A DNA stretch of 64,000 nucleotides from Neodontobutis hainanensis (taxonomy: Eukaryota; Chordata; Actinopteri; Gobiiformes; Odontobutidae): the NCBI GenBank assembly GCA_024349245.1, contig JALDNG010000048.1, positions 8,160,501-8,224,500 on the forward strand, in the 5' to 3' direction. The first letter of the stretch is position 1, and each line of letters opens with the position of its first letter. The notes under the pieces are model-generated. The model worked only from the letters and a program-made list of their open reading frames with translations, did not search any database and was not told the DNA's origin. This document shows, in pieces, positions 1 through 16,498 of this stretch. Position numbers and translations under genes: made by a program.

Positions 1-1017
1 TCATGCGTCAATAATTATTCCTTTGTGTCCTTCCATCATCATTATTCATTGTTTTAAACCTGTATAATCTTTAATAAAACCCCGTAAAGACATTAAATGT
101 TTCTTTGTTTATATTAAGAAATGTTTGAAAACTAGGGAGAATTTGCTTCCTTTAGATTAATGAGACTAGACTAAACAGTTTCTCTGGATCTGTTTTAAAA
201 CTAGAGTGGTGCCCCTTTTAAATTAGAAATTATTTTTAATAATTTAATATCAAAAATGTAATTATTAAAATTAATCTGATATGTTTATGCAAACATAGTC
301 ATACATCTACAGTAAACTACAGATTGTTGCTTTGCTCAAACTAAGCTTGATAGAAAACCTGTCCTCTGTAAATATTTATTGGCTCTTCAAAACTGACTCC
401 TGCAATGATCACATGCAATTTATGGCATAGACAACTACCAAATATTATAAAGGTTTAAGTTTCTAAAGATTGCTTGTCTGGGAAGTACAGGATTTACTCT
501 AATTCTCCAAATTAAAAACTCTGATATGGCTAGAAATGTTAGAATAAAGGTTGCATAATATGCAAGGAAAGCTTGAGAATGAACTTATCAAGAACTGTAC
601 TTACAACTAAAGTGAGATTGAATAAATCCGAAGTCAGAGAGACTATAGTAAAAACGTAGGCCTACGAAACATTGAGACACGGTGAAAAGAGGAAAGTTCA
701 CAAAAGTGAAGGGGATAATAATGAGAATAATATTAGGTTAACTTAGAGACAAAACAGTTTGTATGTGAGAGTGAATGTGTTGTGGATGGGCCATCAATGG
801 ATGAAGAATGAGTCTAATAATGATAAACCAGAACATGGGCTTAACAGTTTAATTAGTGTGTAGAAGATTTTGACAATTTAGTTGGAAAGCAGTGACTTCC
901 AACAACACGAAAAAGAAAACTAGCTTATGGAAGCCATTTTTTAGGCTTCCTATGCAGGGGCAAAAGGAGAAGCCAGATTGAGATAACAGAAGCAGAGAAG
1001 AGACTTAGAAAGAAGTA
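1..1017. other. No gene recognised, AT-rich
   Basis: I find no convincing ORF, splice structure or known repeat here. The stretch is AT-rich. The only structure I noticed is a short inverted repeat at 929-950 with 7-bp arms (GGAAGCC / GGCTTCC). The first recognisable sequence is the hAT fragment at about 1018. Confidence 0.5.
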
Positions 1018-1155
1018 TCTAAGTACCCATTGGAACAGTACGCTGGATAAGCTAAACTGCTACCTCGAACATCATTTAGCTGTGACAGCATCTCTGGTCA
1101 GCCCAGAACTACAACGCAACATACGGGACATAGACACGTTTGATGATCATAACTT
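1018..1155 (+). mobile_element. hAT transposase fragment, left part (split by LINE)
   Basis: Read across small frame changes, this piece encodes the hAT-type block WNSTLDKLN followed by LVSPELQRNIRDIDTFDD. The same block occurs at 24310-24440 and, more decayed, at 46560-46640. It stops at 1155 where the L2-type LINE begins and resumes at 4472 with TEPEDMLTALKTATT-like sequence. It is a non-functional fragment of a ZBED-like hAT transposase, and it records the target into which the LINE jumped. Confidence 0.7.
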
Positions 1156-1165
1156 ATTAAACAAG

Positions 1166-2707
1166 ATGGCGCCCCCCGAGGCAGACGTGTTTGCTCTCTC
1201 CACACTTAAATGTCCGACTTTTCTTATTTTTTGTGTGTTTTTTGTTTTTTCTGCAGTGCACAAATGCCATGCACTGCTAACATACAACAGACAGGCATTA
1301 TTGGACATCGCCAACTCACGAAACTTTGATTTTAGTGGTTCTATTCAGCTGGAACTACAACGCATTGTTCGCCCACAGAGTCACCACCGAAACTACCCCG
1401 GGGACCACGAAGCACCGGTCTCGAGTGAGTTCGCTGACCCCAGGAGAGTGCTTCGGAGACGGCGACGTAAGCGAGGCAAGAGAGGAGGGCTTCATTCTAG
1501 ACTAAAAGCTTGCGCTTGCCGACCACCGCTACCCAGCCTCCTGCTAGCAAATGTGCGGTCTCTAGAAAACAAACTGGACGAGCTACGAGCCAGGATTACA
1601 ACCCATCGGGAAATTAGAGAGTGCTGCGCCCTAATTTTCACCGAGACCTGGCTCTCAGACAAAGTCCCAGAGAACGCCATTCAGCTACAGACTCATTCGG
1701 TTCACCGAGGCGATCGAACGGCTGCGTCCGGTAAGACTAAAGGGGGAGGCGTATGTGTGTTTGTAAACAACTCGTGGTGCAAAGATATACGGACTATTGA
1801 CGTGCACTGCTCACCAGATGTGGAGTTTTTACTGCTGCAGTGCCGTCCTTATTATCTACCGAGGGAATTTACTGCTGTGTTTTTGGCCGCTGTTTACATC
1901 CCCCCGCGTGCCAACTCCGCGGCAGCACTTGGAAAACTCCATGACGCCATCAGCGCGCTAGAAACGGCTCGTCCTGATGCTGTTTTTATTGTTGCTGGTG
2001 ACTTCAACCAGTGTTGTTTGCGGACTGTATTCCCTAAATACCACCAGCATGTTGACATTCCCACCCGTGATAAAAACACCCTCGACCACGTCTACAGCAA
2101 CATACGTGGTGCATACAGGGCTGCATCCCGCCCCCACTTCAGACACCTGGACCACATTTCTTTGTTCCTGTACCCTGCTTACAGACAAAGACTGAAACAA
2201 GCACACCCTGTCATCAAACAGATTAAACTCTGGACCCCGGAAAGCGAGACCACCCTGCAGGACTGTTTTGCGCTGACAGAATGGGATGTGTTTAAAGCTG
2301 CAGCCACTGTGGAGGACTCTTCCGTCAGCGTGCAGGACTATGCTGAGTATGTGACTGGCTACATCAGCACTTGTGTTGATAACATTGTGCCCACCATACG
2401 AATCAGGAAGTTTCCCAACCAGAAGCCCTGGATAAACAGTCAGGTACGCCACATGCTGCGTGCTCGCTCTCTTGCATTTAGATCAGGCAATGAGAACGAG
2501 TACAAAGCTGCGAAGTATGGACTGAGAAAAACCATCACAACGGCTAAGAGGCAGTATAGAGAGAAGCTGGACAGCTTCTACTCTACTGCTGATTCAGGGC
2601 GGATGTGGCAAGGCCTGCAGCACATCACAGACCACAGGACCACTACCAACATCAGCGGCTCAACAGACAGACTACTAGATGACCAACAATTTCTACGCCC
2701 GCTTTGA
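1166..2707 (+). pseudogene. LINE ORF, endonuclease part (frameshifted)
   Basis: This is the 5' part of the L2-type LINE protein. I place the start at the ATG at 1166 (MAPPEADV), inside the element, because the frame upstream lies in hAT sequence. An arginine-rich stretch (RRVLRRRRRKRGKRGG) is followed by an endonuclease domain: LLANVRSLENK, the metal-binding TETWLSD, AGDFNQ, and a late LDHISLF block where an SDH-type motif is usual. The frame ends at 2707. The reverse transcriptase continues in another frame from about 2679, consistent with a one-base loss in the linker near 2680. It would nick target DNA for target-primed reverse transcription. Confidence 0.8.
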
Positions 2708-4136
2708 GGCCCCCAGCGACACCTGGTTCACCCAACCCCCCTCCCCTTCACCAACCATCACATCAACTCAGGTACACAAAGCTCTGAGGAAGATCAACCC
2801 CCGCAAAGCAGCAGGACCAGACAACATTCCTGGGCAGGCCCTCAGAGCATGTACCAACGAGCTGGTTGATGTTCTCACCTCCATCTTCAACCTCTCCCTC
2901 AGTCAGCGCATTGTACCCTCGTGTTTCAAGAACACGACCATCATCCCCCTGCCCAAGAAGAACCCACCCACCTGCCTGAATGACTACAGGCCAGTGGCAC
3001 TCACTCCAATCATTATGAAGTGCTTTGAGAGAGTGGTGCTGGCCCACATTCAGAGCAGCATAGCGGACACCATTGACCCCCTGCAGTATGCCTACCGGCC
3101 CAACAGGTCCACCTCGGATGCCATCGCTGCTGCAGTCCACTATTCCCTCCATCACCTGGAAAACAAGGACTCATACCTACGGATACTTTTCATAGATTAC
3201 AGCTCCGCCTTCAACACGGTCATCCCACACAAACTCACCCACAAACTGTCCATACTTGGTTTGCACCCCACCCTCTGTGACTGGCTCCTAGATTTCCAGA
3301 CTGGCAGGCCTCAGTCTGTCAGGATTGGAAGTAGGACTTCAGCCAGCGCCATAACGAACATTGGCACTCCACAGGGCTGCGTACTCAGCCCCATCCTCTA
3401 CACCCTGTACACCTACGACTGTGTCGCCTCCCACAAGGACAATATCATCCTGAAGTTTGCAGATGACACCGCAGTGATAGGACGTATCGCTGACGGTGAC
3501 GAGGCAGCTTACAGGAGGGAGGTGGTCAGTCTGGTGTCATGGTGTGAAGAAAACAACCTCACCCTCAACACAGACAAGACAAAGGAGATGATAGTGGACA
3601 TGAGGAAGGGGAGGAGAACGCCTCAGCCACTGTTCATCCGGGAGCTTGAAGTGGAGAGGGTGAGCAGCTTTAAATACTTGGGTGTCCACATCAATGAGGA
3701 CCTCACTTGGACACCTCACATCACGCAGCTGGTCAGGAAGGCTCAACAGCGGCTGTATTTTCTGAGGAGTCTGAGGAAGTTTGGCATGACGCCGAAGATC
3801 CTCAGCAACTTCTACCGCTGCACCATTGAGAGTGTCCTGACCAGCTGCATCAATGTGTGGTACGGCAGCACTTCTGTCAAGGACCGCAAACGCCTGCAGA
3901 GAGTGGTGAAGACTGCGCAGAAGATCTCCAGGACTCCACTGCCCTCTCTGCAGAGCATCTGCCACCGTAGAGTCCACAGTAGAGCTGCTTCCATCCTCAA
4001 TGACCACTCCCACCCCCAACATGGTCTGTTCACACTTCTACCCTCAGGACGGAGGTACAGAAGTGTGAAATGCAGGACTACCAGACTGAAGAACTCTTTC
4101 TTTCCCTCTGCCATAAGACTCCTAAACAGCGGATAG
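2679..4136 (+). pseudogene. LINE ORF, reverse transcriptase part
   Basis: This is the reverse transcriptase half of the same LINE. Visible blocks in order are NPRKAAGPDNIPG, NDYRPVALTPIIMK, LFIDYSSAFNTVIP (motif A), GTPQGCVLSPILYTLY (motif B), KFADDTAVIG (FADD catalytic box), TKEMIVDMRK and a thumb/C-terminal region ending LLPSGRRYRSVK...NSFFPSAIRLLNSG. The frame is open to its natural stop at 4136. The catalytic box is intact, but the endonuclease is out of frame, so this copy cannot make the full protein. Confidence 0.85.
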
Positions 4137-4471
4137 GAGTCTACAAAAACACAACATTGCATGATCAACTGTTTACATTTTTGCACTACCACACTGTACA
4201 CCATCAGAACTGGACTACCTCACTTTACATTATCAGGACTGCACTCCTCACTTTACTACCTCACTGTTTTGCCCTTTATATTGCTCTTTTTATTATATAT
4301 TTATCTTTTTATTATATATTGCTCTTTTTATTATTTTTATATATTTATCTTATTTCTTAGTTACATACATGTGTGACATTTATTGTGGAAGGCAAAGTAA
4401 GAATTTCATTGTACAGGGAAACATGCTTTGACCGTAAACACTTTGAATCTCTTTGAATCTTGAATCTTTGA

Positions 4472-4553
4472 ACTGAGCCGGAGGACATGCTCACTGCTCT
4501 AAAAACAGCCACTACAGTACTTTGTGATGAAAAAACCCGACAGTGTCCTTAAT
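4472..4553 (+). mobile_element. hAT transposase fragment, right part
   Basis: Direct continuation of the hAT fragment at 1018-1155. It encodes EPEDMLTALKTATTVLCDEK, as at 24443-24520 and 46640-46690. It ends abruptly at about 4553, where a different repeat begins. Confidence 0.7.
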
Positions 4554-4658
4554 TATTAGCCTAGTTCTACCAGACTCTCGTACATTTCATTTGTACAGAG
4601 AGTCTGGCCTCGCTCCATTGACAAGCGTTTACTTCCTTGTATGCGGGAACTCTGTTGA
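4554..4658. repeat. Short hairpin repeat, possibly a MITE terminus
   Basis: About 100 bp of unrelated sequence lies between the hAT fragment and the TAAR block. It holds an imperfect hairpin at 4570-4607: a left arm CCAGACTCTCGTAC and a right arm GTACAGAGAGTCTGG, separated by a 9-base loop. Such hairpin ends are common in small non-autonomous DNA transposons. I cannot name the family. Confidence 0.4.
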
Positions 4659-5777
4659 AGTTTAGAATAGAATTAATAACACTGTTCATGTCCTGTCCAC
4701 ATTTTCTCTCTAGCTCCCCCATCTGTGTAGTCTTTATAAAACTACAACTTGTTTTTTTCATAATTTAGAACATTCATTGAATGGAGAATGTTTTATAAAG
4801 TCAGCCGTGGATTCCAAGTTTAAAACAGAGTCTGACCACGAGCACAAAGAGTTCCAGGAAAAGACGGGAAGCAAGGGTGGAAAGGAGGGTCTCTCAACGG
4901 CAAGTTATCAGGGAGCAAACTCACTCTGTTCAACTCTCGTAATGCATTTAAAAATGTATTCAACAGATACAATAAATTTAATCAAAGGTATATTATGTAT
5001 TTTTCTATATATTGAGTTATACGTAGCGGTCACTGTATTTTGTCTTGATATTGTAATTTTTAGCTTCTGTTAGCCTTAAGAGCTACACCAAGAGCTAGAT
5101 CAGAACTGTGGCTGAGAAGAGCATTGCAGAGTCGGTGCAGCTGCTTGGTGCTCTTCAATGTACTTGACAATTGGTGCATTGGTCTTTTTAAAAAAATGGT
5201 ACCTCATCAGTAAACTTATTCATTCAGCCATTGATTTGTCTCGAATTAGCATTAATCCACCACAGTGCTCCTCACGGCCACAGCTCACTCCAGTCCCGGT
5301 GCAGCATCAAGTCACAATATAAAAAAATCCAATCAGCCTTTATTTTTATTATAATAGTTTATTCACTGATAGTTAGTTCATGTTTTGTAAAATCCATTAG
5401 TAAGACAATGGAATGTCAGGTTATAACCATCATTTTACTGTGATTACTGGATCTGTCTACAGCCTTACCAACAGTAGCACATTTTTATGTTGAAATAAGT
5501 TTTAGGCGAGATCATCATGGACGCTAAATGACTAAAATGCTCCTGGTTAAGTTCCAGAAATAAGGACAGAAACAGCTAATTGACCAATCAACAATGACAA
5601 CTGAGAACAGAGCTTAAAAACTTAAAATATAAGTATAAATATTATATTATATAAATATTATTATTATAAAATAATAATAATAATAAAACTGTGTCAAGGC
5701 ATCAAACTCCCCTCAAAGGGCTTAAGTAAACTGAGCAACTAAGCAAAAGACGAAGTTCAAATCTCCCCAATCTTCCT

Positions 5778-7516
5778 CTACAGGATTCTCATGTGACATG
5801 ATCCAGGCCTAAATATCTGCAGAGTAAAAATGAGTTGAATAGCTTTTCTAAACCAGGGATAGAGAATAGCATAGATAAGAGGGTTTAGACAGGAATTCAG
5901 ATAAAGCAGTGAATAGAGAACAACTTCAAAAGGAACACCAAGTATAAAAATATTTGTATTGGAGTAGGAAAAAAAGTAGTACGGACAGAAACACATTAAA
6001 TACACAAGCACAACAACACCCAGGTTTCTGGCAGCTTTAATCTCAGATTTCATGTTTGTCTTGGAAGAGTCTGAGACGTGAGAACGCATGGCTCGGGCCT
6101 GAGACACAGCCACCACAAAGACTCTCATGTACAGCACAATGATGATGGTAACTGGAATGACAAAACTCATAACAAAGTCGAGTTCTTTTAAGAAATAAAC
6201 TATACACTCTCCATGGCAAGATGTATATTTGCCTGGGTTTATAATTTTTTCTAACAAACAAAGAATGGAATAAATCAAAGCATATAACCAACACAGAGAA
6301 ATACTGATTCTCGCTCTGTGTTCAGTCATTCTGGTTGCGTAATGCAGCGGGTCATTGATGGCTATGTAACGATCAACTGAAATGAGAACTATGTTTCCCA
6401 CTGAAGAGGTGAAAAAAATACAAATTAGGATGAAATACAGAGCACACAAGCGGTCCCCCAATGTCCAGCAAGTTCTCCATTTCACCCCCTCGACTGGAAT
6501 TAACACAAGGCCAACAAAGAAGTCTGACACGGCCAAAGAGAGGAGGAGGAGGTTAGTGGAGGTGTGGAGCTGTCTGCAGAGAGAAGAAGCAGACAAATTA
6601 ATGTTTGTAGTTGTGGCAGTTTAGCTTTGATGAACAGACCCAATAAACCGACAGAATGCATTGATACAGTGGACATGATGCACTGGGTCAGTGTGGTTTG
6701 GTTTGGTTCATGCAACCCCTGAAGAGGCTTGTGTATCCTCTCTGCTGGATCTAGAAGAGAGACATCTGCCAAATACAATGATTAATTGTATCAAGTGTAA
6801 AACTGGAAACAGCTTTCTTTGTTGCCGGAAAAAAGTATAACATTAAGCCTGTTTTCTGTTTGAATAGAAGAACAATTGTGTAATATATTTGAAAAATAGT
6901 GTAAAGACATGACCCAGAAAACAGTACTATTAACAGTAGTATAAAAACACATTTCCACTCTTATATTTCCTACTCCTAAGTCATGTATTAGAAACAGTAC
7001 TCTAGCCATATGTCTCTACAATGGGTTGTGTTCTCTTCTAGTAAATGATAACTCTAAAAAGCATTGACTACAATCAGGTCAATATGTGTTTAAATCTAAA
7101 CCTCAATATCACAAACTAAAATGAGAACTTTACAGCCTGCTCAATGAACAACTTGCTTTTTGCTTTTTGCTTTTTTTGTACATCCTGAGGAAGAAGCACT
7201 ACACAATCCAAACAAAGTACACATACTAGGTAATATATAGTTCAGACACCAACGGTTAAAGTTAAAAGACAAGCTGTATTTTTAACATGTAAACCGCAAA
7301 AATGTCAAGTATGTATTTTTTCCTTGTTCAGATTTATATTTACCTGAAGTGTGCGATGGAGATGATGACCAGCATGTTGAGTGTGGTAGTGAACAGGCAG
7401 AAGAGGAAAAGCAGAATGTCATTAATGAAAACCTGCGTTGGGTCCATCTGGGGCTTTCTGCACGAGCTGTTGAGGAGATGTGGGAAGCAAAGTTCTGCCT
7501 CCACAGCCTCCATCAT
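5778..7516 (-). CDS. Trace amine-associated receptor, copy 1 (two exons)
   Basis: Olfactory-type class A GPCR in the plasma membrane. Exon 1 is 7344-7516 and exon 2 is 5778-6573; the 770-bp intron has GT (7343-7342) and AG (6575-6574). Splicing completes the Arg codon of AHFR-QLHTSTN and gives 322 residues, normal for the family. The start is the first in-frame ATG (7516); a GTG lies just upstream. Visible features: N-glycosylation site LLNSSC, N1.50 (TLNMLVI), D2.50 (LAVSDFF), C3.25, SVDRYIAI, CHGEC in loop 2, D5.42 (ELDFVMS) and the TAAR fingerprint NPLIYAILYPWFRKA. Position 3.32 is Ile, not the amine-binding Asp, and 6.48 is Phe. Likely ligands are amines bound in the non-classical mode. 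Copy 2 differs at about 8 residues. Confidence 0.93.
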
Positions 7517-7904
7517 CACAGACACAGACTCATGGAGCTTGTTTATATTCTCCTCACGTCCTCAGTGGATCGTCCCACTGACATCAGCGGGAACATTTGG
7601 GATTATTCCAATGTGCATATACAATACATATCAAGAAGCTAGACGGTTAGAAACTAGTATAATGTCAAATATAGTGCTAGGAGTTAAAATGCACTTTATC
7701 TTTTGTTTAGTAAAAAAAAAAATAACACTCATCGACACTGTCCTACAAAGACAGAATGGAGCGTCTGGGTCAACAGTGAAACTGAAAAATGGCTTCAAAG
7801 TTTTCATGTCATCCAGCCAAATGTGACACAGGTACATTGGTGGCAAATGATTTTTTTTTCATTGATTCAGTAACAGGTCAGAAAGAGAATTTTGAAGATC
7901 ACAA

Positions 7905-8724
7905 CTAGAGGTGTAACAATGCACTGTGCCACAATATCTCACGATCCTAAAACATGACAATATGCGTTGTACATATGATACTTGTATTTTTTTATTTATT
8001 TATATTTTTTTTTACTGGCTGCATTGCATTGCAAGTTATCTGTTTTAACGTTAAATTGTTCTTTAAGTAAAATCACTTTCCGTGGTTGAGTGGTGCAGTA
8101 GATGTGTCATAACTCAAGTGAAAATTAAAAATGGAAGAGGAGGTGGAAATTGAGGAAGCCCCGGGGAATAATAAATCTGCTGTGTGGGAGCATTTTGTAA
8201 ATAGGCAAGTAAATGGTAACAAAGTTGTTGACCGAACAAAGACTATTTTCCAACGCTGTTGATGCTTTAATAATTGTAAAAAATGGATGTCTTCCGCCCA
8301 TTGCTCCCCTATTCAACAATATTGTCATTACAACAGGGCAATAAAATAGCGTTTACAGCCGAGCTTTTCCGCTTTTACTGCATAGTAAAACAATAGTTTT
8401 CAGTTAGCATTAACGGACATATTAATTTAAAATTCATTCTCTCCAGAGTTGTCATGTAGTAAAACCATAACTCTAGAGACCAGAGACATCTTTTGTACCA
8501 GGTTGTTAATATGATTTTTACACTAAACTTTCACACTAAAGTCCAGAATTTCTCCTTATATTTCCATTTTTGGAGCCTGCCCTCTGGTGGACAGAGATAT
8601 ATTGCTGTATGTTGGCGCCCTTACTCAGGGCCCTTTAAAAAGGTTCCATTTGAGAGGCTTTATTAGGCTTTCACTACAGCTAACACTAGCAACATGTTGC
8701 ACCACTTACAACGCCATCATAAGC
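7905..8724 (+). mobile_element. Decayed hAT (ZBED-like) element, 5' part in copy 1
   Basis: The stretch starts with TAGAGGTGTAAC (about 7905), which resembles a hAT terminus. At 8131 it encodes MEEEVEIEEAPGNNKSAVWE, the beginning of a BED zinc finger, but the frame soon fails. Copy 2 has the equivalent at 45740-46310. In copy 1 the element breaks at about 8724, and its transposase resumes at 24241 beyond roughly 15.5 kb of younger insertions. Confidence 0.65.
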
Positions 8725-8736
8725 AAGGCAAGCCAA

Positions 8737-9780
8737 GGCAATTTTATTTATATAGCACAATTCATACACTGGGTAACTCAAAGTGCTTTACAGGAATAAA
8801 AGAAAATTTACAAAATTTAGATTAGGAAACATAAGAAAAATAAAATATATTTTAAAAGAAATGTGCAGATAAAAAAAAAAACACTAAGTTGTAGTGGAGG
8901 CGGAGCTAAAGAAGAATGTTTTTAACCTTCCCTTAAACATTGTTAGTTAGTTGAGGCTTGTGATACTTCATCTGGGAGGCTGTTCTAGGTTTTTGCTGCA
9001 TGAAACTTAAACACTGCTTGACCCTGTTTAGTTCTAACTCTGGGCACGAGCAGAAGGCCTGTCCCAGACGTTCTCAGAGTCCGAGGAGGCTCATAAGCTA
9101 CTAACATTTCAGAAATATATTCTGATGCTATACCATTAAGAGACTTGTAAACCAGCAGTGCTGTTTTAAAGTATATTCTCTGAGCAACAGGAAGCCAGTG
9201 CAGAGATTTTAAAACTGGACTGATGTGGTTGTACTTCCTGGTGTTAGTTAGAACCCGAACAGCAGCGTTCTGAATAAGCTGCAGCTGTCTTAACTCTCGT
9301 TTTGAGAGACCAGTGAGCCGGCCATTACAGTAATCTAACCTGTTGGAGCTAAAAGCATGGAGAAGACTCTCTAAGTCTGGTTGAGACATTATCCCTTTGA
9401 CTCTGGAAATATTTTTAAGGTGATAAAATGCAGATAATGAAGTTGACTTAATGTGACTCTGGAATTTCAAGTCTGAGTCCATTATGACCCCTAGATTTCT
9501 AACCTGGTTTTTAGATTTTAGAGAAAGAGACTTGAGGTGACTGCCGACACTTTCTCTTTGTTTCTGGGGCCCAAAGATAATTAGTTCAGTCTTGTTTTTG
9601 TTCAGTTGGAGAAAATTATTTTGTATCCACACATCAATCTGTTCGATGCAGTGACACAGTGAATGGATTGGTCAATTTTCATCTGCTGTGAGTGAAATGT
9701 AAATCTGAGTGTCATCTGCATAATTATGGTATAATTCGCCACAGCTGTGTATTAACTGGCCTAAAGGAAGTGTAACCTAT
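8737..9780 (-). mobile_element. CR1/L2-type LINE, 3' half
   Basis: On the minus strand this encodes the end of a reverse transcriptase. It starts just before a YADDTQIYIS catalytic box (about 9700-9730) and has a stop shortly after. The frame 9632-8985 then carries NKNKTELIIFG, VRNLGVIMDSDLKF, SRVKGIMSQPDLESLLHAFS, HWLPVAQRIYFKTALLVYKS and a PPRTLRTSGTGLLLVPRV block. It ends in the familiar fish LINE tail, readable on the plus strand as CAATTTTATTTATATAGCAC (about 8739-8758). The 5' portion is absent at 9780. Domain content and orientation complement the piece at 15000-17260. Confidence 0.8.
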
Positions 9781-9918
9781 GTGTTGGAGTGATTTGTTAC
9801 AAAACTATAAAAAGCTTAGATATCATTAGGCTAAATTAGGCTAGTAATCAGAAGACTAGAATTCACTCAAGGAGGGAGCAACAGAGACTGACAAGGTTGA
9901 GTTTTAGTTGGTACCTTA

Positions 9919-14916
<4,998 letters not shown>

Positions 14917-14998
<82 letters not shown>
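14917..14998. repeat. (TA)n(CA)n microsatellite
   Basis: TA repeats from about 14925 to 14967 followed by CA repeats to 14998, abutting the 3' end of element B. Confidence 0.95.
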
Positions 14999-15762
14999 TA
15001 TTAAAGAGGATAGCAGACAACATAGTTCAGTTCAGCACAAATACATCCATTGGTCAATCTCAATAACCAGTATGAAAAGGTTCCGAAAGATCAACGTCAA
15101 CCCCACAATTTGATTTGTCCTTCTATGTAGGCGCCATAGAGTTTGTGTAGGGACAATTGGAGATTAGTGGGCTGTTGACCAACTCTGAATTGAGGTGTAA
15201 TAAAGAAGTGTGTTTTTTACGCTACAAGGAGCCCCCTACGAAACAAAGTACTTCCTGTCTTCAAGATAAGACTGAAACCATTTAAGGACAGTTCTAGTGA
15301 TACCTATCCATTCCTCTAATCTTTGTGACAGGATTCAATGGTCCACTGTATCAAACGCAGCACTCAAGTCCAACAGAACTAAGACAGAGACTTTTTCTGC
15401 GTCAGTGTTCAGACGAATGTCATTTGTGACTTTGATAAGTGCAGTCTCAGTCTGTGATGGGGCCTAAAACCTGACTGAAAATGATCAAAGCAGTTGTTAA
15501 GTAATAGAAAGTCATTAAGTTGCTGATATACAACTTTTTCAATGACTTTACCTAAGAATGGCAGGTTTGATATAGGCCGATACTTGTTGAGCACTGTAGC
15601 ACATTGTGAGGATGGTTTGTAAAGAACAACATATAAAACAGATGGAGCAAACCTCAACTCCATTTTGAATGACACATACTCAAATGATGAAAACTCCAAG
15701 TTTCTGGATAAGAATATTATCCCTAAGAAAGGCACATACACCACCACCCTTTTTGTTTTCCC

Positions 15763-16335
15763 TCATTTTGGATAAAATGTGAAATTCGATGGGGTGGATT
15801 CAATAAGGACCGTATTTCCAGCCTTGCTGTCTAGCCATGTTTCTGTTAAAAACATAAAATCAAGCTTATCTGAAATTATTAAATCATTAATTAAAAAAGA
15901 TTTGTTTCCCAAAGACCTGACATTGAACACTGTGAGTTTCAAGTCTGTTTTAGCAGGACCAGACTTTATCTGTTTGCAGGGGATTTGAATCAGATTTGTC
16001 TGATTAGACAATCTAACTGTTATTCTCTTCTCCAATCTGTGACTTCTGACTGTAGCTATGGAGCTGGGGGAGAGTGTTCTCTCCCAGGGCCTCGGGTTGA
16101 TAAGTATTTTATTATGACAAAAAGTCCTGGAACAGCAGAGGCCCTCAGTGTCCAAATCGCTGATAGTAGCCTTGATGCTAGTCAAGACTTTTGGAGCTGG
16201 TCTGGGAGGAGGTGGAGGGGGTCTGACAGGGGTGCATTGGACTCTAAGTACTGGCGGAGGTGGAGAAGTGGTACTCCTGGGTGGTTTTGGGGGTAGTGTT
16301 TTTATGGATGATGATAGCACATATGACCTGGACAA
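15763..16335 (-). pseudogene. LINE ORF2 N-terminus: proline-rich leader plus endonuclease start
   Basis: Open frame of about 190 codons. It begins with a proline-rich segment (LPPKPPRSTTSPPPPVLRV) followed by the endonuclease opening FNVRSLGNKSFLINDLI and LTETWLDSK. The frame ends inside the endonuclease (TFYPK). Downstream sequence (about 15747-15620) resembles a later endonuclease segment in another frame and then jumps to the RT. It is the broken start of the CR1/L2-type ORF2. Confidence 0.65.
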
Positions 16336-16498
16336 GTTAGGTTTTAGTTAGGGTATCATCTTAATTTCAGAAATCCCATTGGTGAATCCGGGGATGGGAC
16401 AGGGATGGTGAAGTCCATGAAGGTGTTGATGTTACTGGGAGTGGTCCAGGCCCTATTGGGGGTCCATTTCAGTGGTGGAGGTGTTGATGGTGGTCCAG

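Larger units (their letters stand above)
1156..4471 (+). mobile_element. L2-type (Maui-like) non-LTR retrotransposon
   Basis: An almost full-length LINE of about 3.3 kb has an apurinic-type endonuclease, a reverse transcriptase and a 3' end made of short TTGAATC-type repeats (about 4440-4471). The boundaries come from the hAT target: uninterrupted copies at 24436 and 46630 read straight through from CATAACTT to ACTGAGCC. The target duplication is at most 1-2 bp, as expected of the L2 clade. The polyprotein has a frameshift near 2680, so the copy is dead. L2 rather than CR1 is inferred from the protein style and the tail. Confidence 0.85.
4659..8724 (-). repeat. TAAR segmental duplication, copy 1 (gene-proximal part)
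   Basis: From about 4659 the sequence matches copy 2 from about 42434 almost base for base, through the 3' flank, both TAAR exons, the intron and the upstream region. The match continues, more weakly, to about 8720 / 46310. It then resumes beyond the transposon cluster at 24241-25540, 31140-32300 and 34080-34210 (copy 2: 46340-47710, 47950-49400, 49846-49955). The shared flank at 4777-4970 contains a short ORF (DSKFKTESDHEHKEFQEKTG) also present at 42573-42770; I do not recognise it. A microsatellite-like ATT/AAT stretch lies at 5630-5690. Confidence 0.85.

Noticed and set aside
3537..4022. Minus-strand ORFs within the L2 RT (also 2763-3155, 3812-4204)
   Set aside because: Shadows of the plus-strand RT; composition and lack of motifs show no independent coding.
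6043..6778. Alternative-frame ORFs over TAAR exon 2
   Set aside because: Out-of-frame shadows of the receptor; the receptor frame has seven membrane segments and the TAAR fingerprint.
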